From Gammaproteobacteria bacterium (GTDB taxonomy: Bacteria; Pseudomonadota; Gammaproteobacteria; Competibacterales; Competibacteraceae): a DNA stretch of 7,851 bases. Positions 1-7,067 of this stretch are shown one piece after another. The notes below the pieces were generated by a model. That model was given only the letters and a program-made list of their open reading frames with translations, ran no database searches and was not told the origin of the DNA. Both the position numbers and the translations under genes were made by a program. How positions within the stretch are numbered: position 1 is the stretch's first letter; each line of letters opens with the position of its first letter. The stretch spans positions 1 through 7,851 of the forward strand of contig JAIFNF010000198.1 of the NCBI GenBank assembly GCA_020047885.1, in the 5' to 3' direction.

Positions 1-1
1 C

Positions 2-208
2 CGCTTTCGGATTTCGGTACGGGTCGAGGGGACGCGGGAAGCGGCGTTCTACCTATACGCCGTCGGTCAGCCGCAACCGAGCTGGGCGTACAATTCCGAT
101 AATGTCTGGTTGCCGATGCCCCGGGATCGCCAGTTGATTTTGCGGGCGGAGGGAGAGCCGTTTTTTGGCGACTGGGGCAGCGAAGTGCGGATTATTGCCT
201 GGCGGTGA
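2..208 (+). CDS. 3' end of an unrecognised protein (partial)
   Basis: An open frame enters from the left edge in frame 2 and ends at TGA 206-208, giving the last 68 residues of a protein whose start lies outside the window. The visible part has no membrane segment or cysteines. It is rich in aromatic residues (five Trp, including WAY, VWLP and GDWG) with alternating hydrophobic residues near the end (VRIIAWR), which suggests a beta-rich C-terminal domain. I do not recognise the family. It is the only rightward gene and converges on ettA. It is followed within a few bases by a GC-rich hairpin and a T-rich stretch, as expected for the end of a transcription unit. The lack of stops in this frame up to the edge and the protein-like composition support it, but 68 codons cannot exclude a chance frame. 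Confidence 0.55.
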   Translation, partial: RFRISVRVEGTREAAFYLYAVGQPQPSWAYNSDNVWLPMPRDRQLILRAEGEPFFGDWGSEVRIIAWR

Positions 209-213
209 GTAAT

Positions 214-242
214 CGCCCCCAAGGGGTGAGGGCGTTGTTGTT
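214..242 (+). terminator. Possible intrinsic terminator after the left-edge gene
   Basis: Six bases after the stop codon at 206-208, CGCCC (214-218) can pair with GGGCG (230-234). Extra pairing is possible between C and G runs in the loop, and the hairpin is followed by TTGTTGTT (235-242). The stem is short and the T tract is interrupted by G, so this is a moderate-to-weak terminator candidate. Its position right after a stop codon is the main support. Confidence 0.35.
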
Positions 243-279
243 AGGCAGGCAAAAAATATTCCCACACCCTTCCGAACCT

Positions 280-346
280 AGCCACGGAAAAACACGGAAA
301 AACACGGAAGATTCTTTTTCCGTGCCTTCCGTGTCTTTCCGTGGCT
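280..346. repeat. Long imperfect inverted repeat of CACGG-A-rich 10-bp units
   Basis: The left arm (280-309) begins AGCCACGG and contains three CACGG cores at 283, 293 and 303, exactly 10 bp apart and separated by A runs. The right arm (318-346) is its near-complement, with CCGTG at 320, 329 and 339 and ending in CCGTGGCT. The 8-base loop (310-317) is GATTCTTT. Only a few positions mismatch, including one unit that is 9 bp rather than 10. The element sits between two convergent genes. No run of T follows the hairpin on either strand, so it is not a canonical intrinsic terminator. It could still block or protect transcripts of both genes, or be a dispersed palindromic (REP/MITE-like) element. 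Confidence 0.8.
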
Positions 347-410
347 CTGTCCTCATACGCGGTCAAAGCGATGATCCAAGCTGACTGGAGGATTTTTATT
401 GCGAGTTGCC

Positions 411-2075
411 TTAAGCCAGCTTCCGATATTTGATCCGGTGTGGCTGATCGGCATCGACACCCAGCCGGCGTTTCCGATCCGCTTCATAGTCTGCGTAGTT
501 GCCCTCGAACCACACCACCTGTGAATCGCCCTCGAAGGCCAGAATATGCGTAGCGACGCGATCCAGGAACCAGCGGTCATGGGAGATGATCACCGCACAA
601 CCGGCGAAGGTGAGCAACGCCTCCTCCAGCGCCCGCAGCGTCTCCACATCGAGATCATTGGTTGGTTCGTCCAGCAGCAGCACGTTGCCGCCGCTTTTCA
701 ACAACTTGGCAAGGTGGACCCGGTTGCGTTCGCCGCCGGACAGATCCTTGATGAACTTCTGCTGATCCGATCCTTTGAAATTGAACCGGCCCACATAAGC
801 GCGTGAATTGATCTGGTAGCTACCAATCGCGACCAGATCCAGCCCGTCGGAAATTTCCTGCCAGACCGTTTTGCTGCCATCCAGACTGTCCCGCGACTGA
901 TCCACATAGGCCAGCTTGACGGTATCACCAATCCGCAGGGTGCCACTGTCCGGCTGCTCCTGCCCGACCAGCATCCGAAACAGCGTGGTTTTGCCCGCGC
1001 CATTGGGGCCGATGATGCCGACAATGCCGCCTTTGGGCAAATTGAAGTCCAGACCGTCGATCAGCAGTCGGTCACCGAAGCCTTTGCCGAGTTGCTTGGC
1101 TTCTACGACCAGTTCGCCCAGCCGGGGGCCGGGGGGAATGTAGAGTTCCTGGGTTTCATTGCGTTTCTGGAATTCCTGGGACTCCAGTTCATCAAACCGG
1201 GCCAGACGGGCCTTGCTTTTGGCATGGCGACCCTTGGGGTTGGAGCGCACCCATTCCAGTTCCGCCTTCATGGCTTTAGTATGCGCGGTTTCCTGCTTCT
1301 CCTCGATCTCCAGGCGCTGTTCCTTCTGATCCAGCCACGACGAGTAGTTGCCTTCCCAGGGAATGCCATAACCGCGATCCAGTTCCAGAATCCAGCCGGC
1401 GACGTTATCGAGGAAGTAGCGATCATGGGTGACGGCGATTACCGTACCGGGGTAGTCGCGGAGGAAGCGCTCCAGCCAGGCGACCGATTCCGCGTCGAGA
1501 TGGTTGGTGGGTTCATCCAGCAGCAGCATGTCCGGCTTGGAGAGCAGCAATCGGCACAGCGCGACGCGGCGTTTTTCGCCACCGGACAGCGGGGTGACCT
1601 CGGCGTCCCAGGGCGGCAGGCGCAGGGCATCGGCGGCAACATTCAGGGTGCGATCCAGGTTATGGCCGTCCACCGCTTGCAGATACGCTTCCAGATCGCC
1701 CTGTTCAGCAGCCAGTTTCTCGAAATCGGCGTCGGGATCAGCATAAGCCGCGTACACCTCATCCAATCGAGCCTGCGCGGCCTTGATCGGCGCGACGGCT
1801 TCTTCGACATTGCCGCGCACGTCTTTGGCCGGGTCAAGCTGTGGTTCCTGAGTCAGAAAGCCGATGTTGATCCCGGCCTGCGGGCGGGCTTCGCCGAGGA
1901 TGTCGGTATCGAGGCCGGCCATGATGCGCAGCAGGGTCGATTTGCCAGAGCCGTTCAGGCCGAGGACGCCAATCTTGGCACCGGGGAAGAACGACAGGGA
2001 AATATTCTTGAGAATTTCCCGCTTGGGCGGCACAACTTTGCCCACGCGGTTCATAGTGTAGATGTATTGAGCCAT
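411..2075 (-). CDS. ettA: Energy-dependent translational throttle protein EttA (ABC-F ATPase)
   Basis: This is a 554-residue soluble ABC-F protein of usual EttA length (E. coli 555). EttA binds the ribosomal E site and gates the first steps of elongation according to the ATP/ADP ratio. It has two ABC domains: Walker [10 protein letters not shown] at 39-47 and GPNGAGKTT at 356-364, signatures LSGGE at 163-167 and LSGGER at 445-450, and Walker B glutamates E188 and E470. The two glutamates fall at the same numbers as the E. coli catalytic residues. The linker carries the P-site tRNA interaction motif (about 242-322), with the basic stretch [14 protein letters not shown]. The start [19 protein letters not shown] matches the E. 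coli N-terminus, and AGGA lies 5 bases before the ATG. It begins 42 bp after the DAHP synthase stop with no visible terminator between, so co-transcription is likely. Other ABC-F members (Uup, YbiT, YheS) are excluded by the matching N-terminus and interdomain motif. Confidence 0.97.
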   Translation of the reverse strand: MAQYIYTMNRVGKVVPPKREILKNISLSFFPGAKIGVLGLNGSGKSTLLRIMAGLDTDILGEARPQAGINIGFLTQEPQLDPAKDVRGNVEEAVAPIKAAQARLDEVYAAYADPDADFEKLAAEQGDLEAYLQAVDGHNLDRTLNVAADALRLPPWDAEVTPLSGGEKRRVALCRLLLSKPDMLLLDEPTNHLDAESVAWLERFLRDYPGTVIAVTHDRYFLDNVAGWILELDRGYGIPWEGNYSSWLDQKEQRLEIEEKQETAHTKAMKAELEWVRSNPKGRHAKSKARLARFDELESQEFQKRNETQELYIPPGPRLGELVVEAKQLGKGFGDRLLIDGLDFNLPKGGIVGIIGPNGAGKTTLFRMLVGQEQPDSGTLRIGDTVKLAYVDQSRDSLDGSKTVWQEISDGLDLVAIGSYQINSRAYVGRFNFKGSDQQKFIKDLSGGERNRVHLAKLLKSGGNVLLLDEPTNDLDVETLRALEEALLTFAGCAVIISHDRWFLDRVATHILAFEGDSQVVWFEGNYADYEADRKRRLGVDADQPHRIKYRKLA

Positions 2076-2117
2076 GCGATCCTGGTCGGTCCGGGGTGAA
2101 CGAAAGTGGTGGGAAAA

Positions 2118-3185
2118 TCAGGCCGCGCTGCGGGCGGGCAGGACGGTTTTCAGCTTGTTATGCGTCTCGCGCAACATCTTCTCGGTGGTTTCCCAGTCCA
2201 CGCAGGCGTCAGTGATCGACACGCCGTATTTTAATTGGCTGTGATCTGCGGGCAATGACTGACTGCCCCAGCCCAGGTTGCTTTCAATCATCAGCCCGAC
2301 AATAGAGGTGTTGCCTTCCATGATCTGGTGGGTGCAGTCGCGCATCACCAGCGGTTGCATGGCGGGGTCTTTGAAGGAATTAGCATGGCTGCAATCCACC
2401 ACTACGTTCACCGGCAATTTCTTGTCGCGCAACGCCTTCTCGCACAGAGCAATCGACACCGAATCATAGTTGGGGCGGTCGCCGCCGCGCAGCACGACAT
2501 GGCCGTAACGATTGCCCAACGTGCGGATGACCGCCGACTGCCCGAAGGGATTGATCCCCAGGAAGCTGTGTGGCCGGGCAGCCGATTGCAGCGCGTTAAT
2601 CGCTACTTCCAGACTACCATTGGTGCCGTTTTTGAAGCCGACCGGCATGGACAAGCCGCTGGCGATTTCGCGGTGGGTCTGTGATTCGGTGGTGCGGGCG
2701 CCAATCGCCGTCCAGGCAATCAGGTCGGAAATATATTGCGGGATAATCGGATCCAGCGCCTCGGTGCCAGCGGGCAGACCCAGTTCCGCCATATCCAGCA
2801 GCAGGCGACGGGCAATCTGCAACCCTTCGTCGATGCGGAAGGTATCGTCCATGCGCGGATCGTTGATCAAGCCCTTCCAACCCACGGTGGTGCGCGGCTT
2901 CTCGAAATAGACCCGCATGATGATGAACAGCGTGTCCTTCACCTCGTCAGCCAGGGTCTTCAGGCGCAGGGCATAGTCATGGGCGGCGTCGACATCATGA
3001 ATCGAGCAGGGGCCGACGACGACAAACAGGCGGGGATCCTGACGGTCAAGAATGCGTTTGACCGTCTCGCGAGCCTGAAATACGGTATCTGCCGCCACAT
3101 CGCTCAGGGGCAGGCGCTGCCGGATGTCGTCGGGAGTCGGCAGGACATCCACGGCGGCGACATTAAGGTTGTACAGGTTTTGCAT
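2118..3185 (-). CDS. aroF: Class I 3-deoxy-7-phosphoheptulonate (DAHP) synthase, AroF-like
   Basis: This enzyme condenses phosphoenolpyruvate with erythrose 4-phosphate to give DAHP, the first step of the shikimate pathway, in the cytosol. With the ATG start it has 355 residues, close to E. coli AroF (356) and AroG (350). Visible motifs are GPCSIHD (58-64, metal ligand C60), the active-site block MRVYFEKPRTTVGWKG, GARTTESQTHRE, KNGT, and the remaining metal ligands H267 (DCSHAN), E301 (MIES) and D326 (SITDAC). These numbers agree with AroG C61/H268/E302/D326. The open frame extends to a TTG at 3209, but the ATG at 3185 reproduces the family's N-terminal length (a few residues before LNV). Neither start has a strong Shine-Dalgarno. 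SGLSMPVGF and GIN..GQ resemble AroF more than AroG, so tyrosine inhibition is my tentative inference, and the isozyme symbol is less certain than the family. Confidence 0.95.
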   Translation of the reverse strand: MQNLYNLNVAAVDVLPTPDDIRQRLPLSDVAADTVFQARETVKRILDRQDPRLFVVVGPCSIHDVDAAHDYALRLKTLADEVKDTLFIIMRVYFEKPRTTVGWKGLINDPRMDDTFRIDEGLQIARRLLLDMAELGLPAGTEALDPIIPQYISDLIAWTAIGARTTESQTHREIASGLSMPVGFKNGTNGSLEVAINALQSAARPHSFLGINPFGQSAVIRTLGNRYGHVVLRGGDRPNYDSVSIALCEKALRDKKLPVNVVVDCSHANSFKDPAMQPLVMRDCTHQIMEGNTSIVGLMIESNLGWGSQSLPADHSQLKYGVSITDACVDWETTEKMLRETHNKLKTVLPARSAA

Positions 3186-3235
3186 GGGCGTGAAATCGAA
3201 GGTCGTCAATGAAGGAAATCAAAGTGAAGTCGGGA

Positions 3236-3265
3236 CTTTTAGCCTAGCGGACGCCAGCCCGTCAA
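3236..3265 (-). promoter_or_regulatory. Candidate sigma70 promoter for the DAHP synthase-ettA unit
   Basis: On the minus strand TTGACG (3265-3260, 5 of 6 to the -35 consensus) is followed after 18 bases by TAAAAG (3241-3236, 4 of 6 to the -10 consensus). This lies in the 108-bp gap between the HAD gene and DAHP synthase. The predicted transcript would start around 3229 and carry a leader of roughly 45 bases before the ATG at 3185. I see no TyrR-type TGTAAA-N6-TTTACA operator. This is a motif-level prediction only. Confidence 0.4.
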
Positions 3266-3293
3266 GCGGAGGCGTAGTAGCGTGGTAGTCGCG

Positions 3294-3947
3294 TTAGTCC
3301 CGCAGACTGATGATCGGCCAGCCACATTCCCGGGCATGGCGGGTCAGCTTCGGGTCAGGATCGACCGCGACCGGATAGGTCACGCGATTGAGCAGCGGCA
3401 GGTCGTTGTGCGAATCGCTGTAGAACCCACTGCCGGCCAGATCATGGCCAGTTTCCGCCAGCCAGGCCTCCAGTCGCGCCACCTTGCCCTGTTGGAAGCA
3501 GGCCAGGCCAACCGTGCGACCCGTGTAGCGGCCATCGATCATTTCCGGTTCGGTGGCCAGTAAGTGCGGGATCCGCAGTCGTTCCGCAATCGGTTCGGTG
3601 ATAAAGCGATTGGTGGCGGTGACAATGACCAAGACATCCCCAGCATTGCGGCGCTGGTTCAGCAACTGATCGGCTTTGGGCAACATAATCGGCTCGATTT
3701 TATCGGCCATGAACCGCTCCCGCCAAGCGTGCAGTTCATGCAGCGGACGCCCAGTCAGGGGTTGCAGCATAAACGCCTGATAGGCGTAGATATCCAGCGT
3801 CCCCGCCTCGTAGTCGCCATAGAAGCGCTGATTTTCTTGCTGATACTCGCTATCAACCAGCCCCTGTTCGACCAGGAACCGGCCCCAGAGATAATCGCTG
3901 TCGCCGCCCAACAAGGTGTTATCCAGATCAAAAATTGCCAGACTCAT
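3294..3947 (-). CDS. HAD superfamily subfamily IB phosphatase (SerB-like)
   Basis: This 217-residue cytosolic phosphatase has all four HAD motifs: DLDNTLL with nucleophile D7 and acid D9, T110 in IVTATN (motif II), K155 in QQGK (motif III), and [10 protein letters not shown] with D178 and D182 (motif IV). The helical cap lies between motifs I and II (about 15-90), as in subfamily IB. It belongs with the SerB-related HAD-IB proteins. Members have been assigned phosphoserine, histidinol phosphate or phosphatidylglycerophosphate phosphatase activity, and the sequence alone does not settle the substrate. There is no transmembrane segment, which argues against a membrane PgpC-type enzyme. Its ATG overlaps the fis stop by one base (TGATG), so translation is probably coupled to fis. 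It is followed by a 108-bp gap holding a candidate promoter for the next gene. Confidence 0.9.
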   Translation of the reverse strand: MSLAIFDLDNTLLGGDSDYLWGRFLVEQGLVDSEYQQENQRFYGDYEAGTLDIYAYQAFMLQPLTGRPLHELHAWRERFMADKIEPIMLPKADQLLNQRRNAGDVLVIVTATNRFITEPIAERLRIPHLLATEPEMIDGRYTGRTVGLACFQQGKVARLEAWLAETGHDLAGSGFYSDSHNDLPLLNRVTYPVAVDPDPKLTRHARECGWPIISLRD

Positions 3948-4258
3948 CAGAGATATTCCGTAGTCATGTTCGTGGGGGCTGATTCGTCGTCGTCCAGTCC
4001 GTATTGCCGGAGTTTCTTGCGTAAGGTGCCGCGATGGATACCGAGCAGGTCGGCGGCTTTGGTTCGGTTACCCTCGGTGCGCAGCATCACCATCTCCAAC
4101 AGTGGCACCTCCATCTCCTGCAACACCAGGTCATAGAGATTGCTCGGTTGCTGGTCGCCCAGATTGTGAAAATAGATGCACAGGGCTTCATAAACGTGTT
4201 CGCGTAACGGGGTGCCGGGCAACAGATCAACCGGTGAATCAGCAGTGGGCAGGTTCAT
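3947..4258 (-). CDS. fis: DNA-binding protein Fis (nucleoid-associated regulator)
   Basis: This is a 103-residue Fis homologue: a small dimeric nucleoid protein that bends DNA, activates rRNA promoters and stimulates site-specific inversion. Residues 17-87 align throughout with E. coli Fis (PLRE..., [18 protein letters not shown], then the helix-turn-helix [20 protein letters not shown]). DNA-contact residues R76, T78, R80, K81 and K82 are present. H75 replaces the usual Asn (E. coli N84). The region before PLRE is about 9 residues shorter than in E. coli, where it forms the beta-hairpin arm used for Hin/Gin activation. The protein also runs about 15 residues past the usual end (KYGMN in E. 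coli), with an acidic tail (LDDDESAP...). It overlaps prmA by 4 bp (ATGA), so it is translated from the accBC-prmA message. No dusB gene is adjacent, unlike the E. coli dusB-fis operon. Confidence 0.93.
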   Translation of the reverse strand: MNLPTADSPVDLLPGTPLREHVYEALCIYFHNLGDQQPSNLYDLVLQEMEVPLLEMVMLRTEGNRTKAADLLGIHRGTLRKKLRQYGLDDDESAPTNMTTEYL

Positions 4259-5166
4259 ACAGCGAGGGACTTCCGGGCGCCTTCCAGCAGCACCCAGTCT
4301 TCCCGTTGCCGGGGCGGGGCAAAGGTGAAATCGTGGGCGAAAGCCGCCTGCACCGCGTCCGCGTGTTGTTCCAGAATCCCCGACAACGCCAGTCGCCCAC
4401 CCGGTTTCACCTGCCGGGCGAATTCCGGAGCCAGTCGCACCAGCACCCCCGCCAGAATATTGGCTACCAGCACATCCACAGTCAGCGCCGGCGGCAATTC
4501 CCCGGGCGCGGCCAGCGTCAGCCGATCCTCAACGTCATTTTCGGAAGCGTTGTCATCGCTGGCCAATAACGCTTGCGGGTCGATATCCACCGCCCAGACC
4601 CGGCGTGCGCCCAGTTTGGCGGCGGCAATCGCCAGAATGCCTGAACCACAGCCGTAATCCAGCACGGTTTGTTCTGCCATCTCCACGCTGTCCAGCCATT
4701 CCAGACAAAGCGCAGTGGTCGGGTGCGTCCCGGTGCCGAAAGCTAATCCCGGATCGAGGCGAATGTTGATGGCATTCGGGTCGGGCGGGGTGTGCGTGGT
4801 CGGGCAAATCCACAGCCGCTGACCAAAGCGCATCGGGTGAAAATCATCCATCCAGGCGCGCACCCAGTCGCGCTCTTCCAGTTCGGTCAAGCAACATTCC
4901 GGGAGAATGGGTGCGTGCAGGAGGCAGTGCAGTTGGCGTTTGACGACCTCAATATCGGTCTGCGCGTCGAACAGCCCGGTGACGCAGGTTTGACTCCATA
5001 ACGGTGTCTCGCCGGGTCCCGGCTCCAGCACCGGCTGATCGCCAGCGTCCTGTAGCGTGACGGCCAGTGCGCCGACGTGCAGCAAGGCGTCTTCGAGTTG
5101 CTCAGCGGTATGGTCGATGGCTTGAAGACTCAGTTGCAACCAGGGGGCCATGGCGTCATCACTCAT
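4255..5166 (-). CDS. prmA: Ribosomal protein L11 methyltransferase PrmA
   Basis: PrmA transfers methyl groups from S-adenosylmethionine to the N-terminal amine and lysines of ribosomal protein L11. The product has 303 residues (E. coli 293). An N-terminal L11-recognition domain (about 1-60) is joined to a Rossmann methyltransferase domain. Visible motifs are FHPMRFGQRLWICP (109-122), DPGLAFGTGTHPTT (138-151), the SAM-binding loop LDYGCGSGILAIAA (169-182), the acidic VDIDPQA (193-199), and VANILAG (234-240), the catalytic-site motif. The first ATG (5166) overlaps the accC stop by one base (TGATG) and has GGGAG about 7 bases upstream. A second ATG at 5151 (MAPWLQL) aligns better with the E. coli start MPWIQL but lacks as good a Shine-Dalgarno, so I kept the first. 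The C-terminus ends inside the fis start codon. Confidence 0.96.
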   Translation of the reverse strand: MSDDAMAPWLQLSLQAIDHTAEQLEDALLHVGALAVTLQDAGDQPVLEPGPGETPLWSQTCVTGLFDAQTDIEVVKRQLHCLLHAPILPECCLTELEERDWVRAWMDDFHPMRFGQRLWICPTTHTPPDPNAINIRLDPGLAFGTGTHPTTALCLEWLDSVEMAEQTVLDYGCGSGILAIAAAKLGARRVWAVDIDPQALLASDDNASENDVEDRLTLAAPGELPPALTVDVLVANILAGVLVRLAPEFARQVKPGGRLALSGILEQHADAVQAAFAHDFTFAPPRQREDWVLLEGARKSLAV

Positions 5167-6512
5167 CAGCGAACTCCCAGCAGTTGCTTTTCCAGATAGT
5201 GAATGTCCATGCCGCCATCCAGAAAGCGCGCGTCGCTGAGAATCCGTCGATGCAGCGGCGCATTGGTTTTAATGCCATCAACCACCAGTTCCGCCAACGC
5301 CCCGCGCATCCGGGCTATGGCGACCTCGCGGGTTTCGCCGTGGGTAATCAGCTTGCCAATCATGGAGTCGTAATTCGGCGGGACCCGGTAACCATTATAC
5401 AAGTGCGAATCGACCCGGACGCCCGGCCCCCCCGGCGCGTGATATTGCGTCACCGTACCGGGAGAGGGTGCAAAGGTGTCCGGATCTTCGGCATTCAGTC
5501 GGCATTCCACCGCGTGGCCACGAAGGTGAATTTCGTCCTGACGATAGCCGAGCGGGAGGCCGGCAGCGATGCGCAATTGCTCCTTGACGATGTCAACGCC
5601 GGTAATCAATTCCGTGATCGGATGCTCAACCTGCACCCGGGTATTCATTTCGATGAAGTAGAACTCACCGTCCTGGTAGAGAAATTCAAAAGTCCCGGCA
5701 CCCCGATAGCCGATGCGCTGACAGGCGTCGATGCAGACCTGACCGATTCGTCGGCGCTGCGCGGCAGTGATGCCCGGCGCTGGCGCTTCCTCAATGACCT
5801 TTTGATGGCGGCGCTGCATGGAGCAGTCGCGCTCGCCCAGGTAAATCACGTGACCGTGGGTATCCGCCAGCACCTGAATTTCAATATGGCGGGGATGTTC
5901 CAGGTACTTTTCCATGTACACGGTCGGATTGCCGAACGCGGCTCCGGCTTCGCTGCGGGTGAGATCGAGCGTGGTCAGCAGCGCCGCTTCGCTATGCACC
6001 ACGCGCATCCCGCGCCCGCCGCCGCCGCCGGCCGCTTTGATGATAATCGGGTAGCCAATCTCGCGGGCGATGCGCAGATTCTCATGATCATCATCGCCCA
6101 GTAGTCCGTTCGAACCCGGGACGCAGGGCACCCCCGCTTCCTGCATGGCACGGATGGCCGAGACCTTGTCGCCCATCAACCGGATGGTTTCCGGGCGGGG
6201 GCCAATGAAAATGAAGCCGCTTTGTTCAACTCGTTCCGCGAAATCGGCGTTCTCGGACAGGAAACCGTAGCCGGGATGAATCGCGACTGCGTCCGTGACC
6301 TCGGCAGCGCTGATGATCGCCGGCATGTTCAGATAGCTCTCGGCGGCTGGCGGCGGACCGATGCAGACGGTTTCATCGGCCAGTCGCACGTGTTTCAAAT
6401 CGCGGTCGACCGTGGAATGCAGGGCGACCGTGCGGATACCGAGTTCCCGGCAGGCGCGCAGGATGCGCAGGGCGATTTCTCCCCGGTTGGCGATAACGAC
6501 TTTTTCGAGCAT
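5166..6512 (-). CDS. accC: Acetyl-CoA carboxylase, biotin carboxylase subunit AccC
   Basis: AccC carboxylates the biotin on AccB using ATP and bicarbonate, the first half-reaction of acetyl-CoA carboxylase. With ATG 6512 it has 448 residues (E. coli 449). The conserved residues then fall at the E. coli numbers: K116 (MGDK), K159, the glycine-rich ATP lid GGGGGRGM (162-169), K238 (RRHQK), E276, E288 (FIEMN), N290, the RVQVEHP block with R292 and E296, and catalytic R338 (VECR). The frame extends to a TTG at 6530, which would overlap accB. The family start [12 protein letters not shown] and the residue numbering favour the ATG, which lies 10 bp after the accB stop. The Shine-Dalgarno is weak, so coupling to accB translation is likely. 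Related domains in pyruvate or propionyl-CoA carboxylases are excluded by size and the accB neighbour. Confidence 0.97.
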   Translation of the reverse strand: MLEKVVIANRGEIALRILRACRELGIRTVALHSTVDRDLKHVRLADETVCIGPPPAAESYLNMPAIISAAEVTDAVAIHPGYGFLSENADFAERVEQSGFIFIGPRPETIRLMGDKVSAIRAMQEAGVPCVPGSNGLLGDDDHENLRIAREIGYPIIIKAAGGGGGRGMRVVHSEAALLTTLDLTRSEAGAAFGNPTVYMEKYLEHPRHIEIQVLADTHGHVIYLGERDCSMQRRHQKVIEEAPAPGITAAQRRRIGQVCIDACQRIGYRGAGTFEFLYQDGEFYFIEMNTRVQVEHPITELITGVDIVKEQLRIAAGLPLGYRQDEIHLRGHAVECRLNAEDPDTFAPSPGTVTQYHAPGGPGVRVDSHLYNGYRVPPNYDSMIGKLITHGETREVAIARMRGALAELVVDGIKTNAPLHRRILSDARFLDGGMDIHYLEKQLLGVR

Positions 6513-6522
6513 GGCAGGCAGG

Positions 6523-7005
6523 CTATTCAATGACCAGCAGGGGTTGGTCGTATTCGACCGGTTGACCGTTTTCGACCAAGATGCGGGTTATGGTCCCGGA
6601 ATAGTCCGCGTCAATCTGGTTGAACATCTTCATCGCCTCAATGATGCAGGCTGGGTCGCCGGTAGTGACGGTCTGGCCGATTTCCACAAACGGCTTGGAT
6701 CCCGGCGTGGCCGAGCGATAGAAGGTACCGACCATCGGCGCCCGCAGGATATGCCCCTTGATGGCGGGTTCCGCTTCAGCAACCGGTGGCAGTGCGGCAG
6801 GCGTGGCGGCGGGTGGATGAGCCGATGGTGGCGCACCGTAACCGGGCATCGCCCAAAAGGGCGGCGACATGGTCATGGGCGCGCCCCCTTGAGGATGGCG
6901 ACTGATCCGCACCGAATCCTCACCCTCCTTGATTTCGATTTCGGCAATACCCGAGGTTTCGAGCAGCTCGATGAGCTTCTTGACTTTGCGAATGTCCATC
7001 GGCAT
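6523..7005 (-). CDS. accB: Acetyl-CoA carboxylase biotin carboxyl carrier protein AccB
   Basis: AccB carries biotin between biotin carboxylase and the carboxyltransferase. The 160-residue product (E. coli 156) has an N-terminal segment opening [19 protein letters not shown], a Pro/Ala-rich flexible linker (about 38-82), and a C-terminal biotinyl domain with the 'thumb' [18 protein letters not shown] (89-106). The biotinylation motif is EAMKM with K126 as acceptor, and the end PLLVIE is the family's usual end. The open frame reaches a GTG at 7071, but that adds an unrelated basic stretch. The ATG at 7005 has AGGA 10 bases upstream, and the ATG at 6999 (MDIRK) is the exact E. coli-type start and remains possible. 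It lies 62 bp downstream of the Rpn gene stop with no clear promoter in the gap. E. coli accBC is autoregulated by AccB, but nothing here lets me confirm that. Confidence 0.96.
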   Translation of the reverse strand: MPMDIRKVKKLIELLETSGIAEIEIKEGEDSVRISRHPQGGAPMTMSPPFWAMPGYGAPPSAHPPAATPAALPPVAEAEPAIKGHILRAPMVGTFYRSATPGSKPFVEIGQTVTTGDPACIIEAMKMFNQIDADYSGTITRILVENGQPVEYDQPLLVIE

Positions 7006-7027
7006 GGCAGCGGAGTCCTGATCAAAC

Positions 7028-7056
7028 AAAGGGAGCGATTGCCGCTCTATCCCTTT
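7028..7056 (-). terminator. Weak stem-loop in the accB leader / Rpn 3' end
   Basis: AAAGGG (7028-7033) pairs with CCCTTT (7051-7056), and AGCG (7034-7037) pairs with CGCT (7043-7046) around a 5-base loop, with a 4-base bulge (7047-7050). On the minus strand the stem is followed by a mixed T stretch (TTTGTTTGA including the stem end). It lies between the Rpn stop (7068) and the accB ATG (7005). It could be a leaky terminator for the Rpn gene or an RNA structure in the accB leader. The bulge and poor T tract make either role uncertain. Confidence 0.25.
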
Positions 7057-7067
7057 CCCAGATCGCT

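Noticed and set aside
1092..2099. A 335-codon open frame on the plus strand
   Set aside because: It lies antisense to ettA, whose motifs are unambiguous. The translation shows no family features and is a by-product of GC-rich codon use.
3251..3275. Hairpin (ACGCC/GGCGT plus CCG/CGG) after the HAD gene as a terminator
   Set aside because: It has only eight interrupted base pairs and no T run on the minus strand after it. It overlaps the candidate promoter, so termination is not supported.
5067..6104. A 345-codon open frame on the plus strand
   Set aside because: It is antisense to accC and the start of prmA, both certain genes. No recognisable domain appears in the translation.
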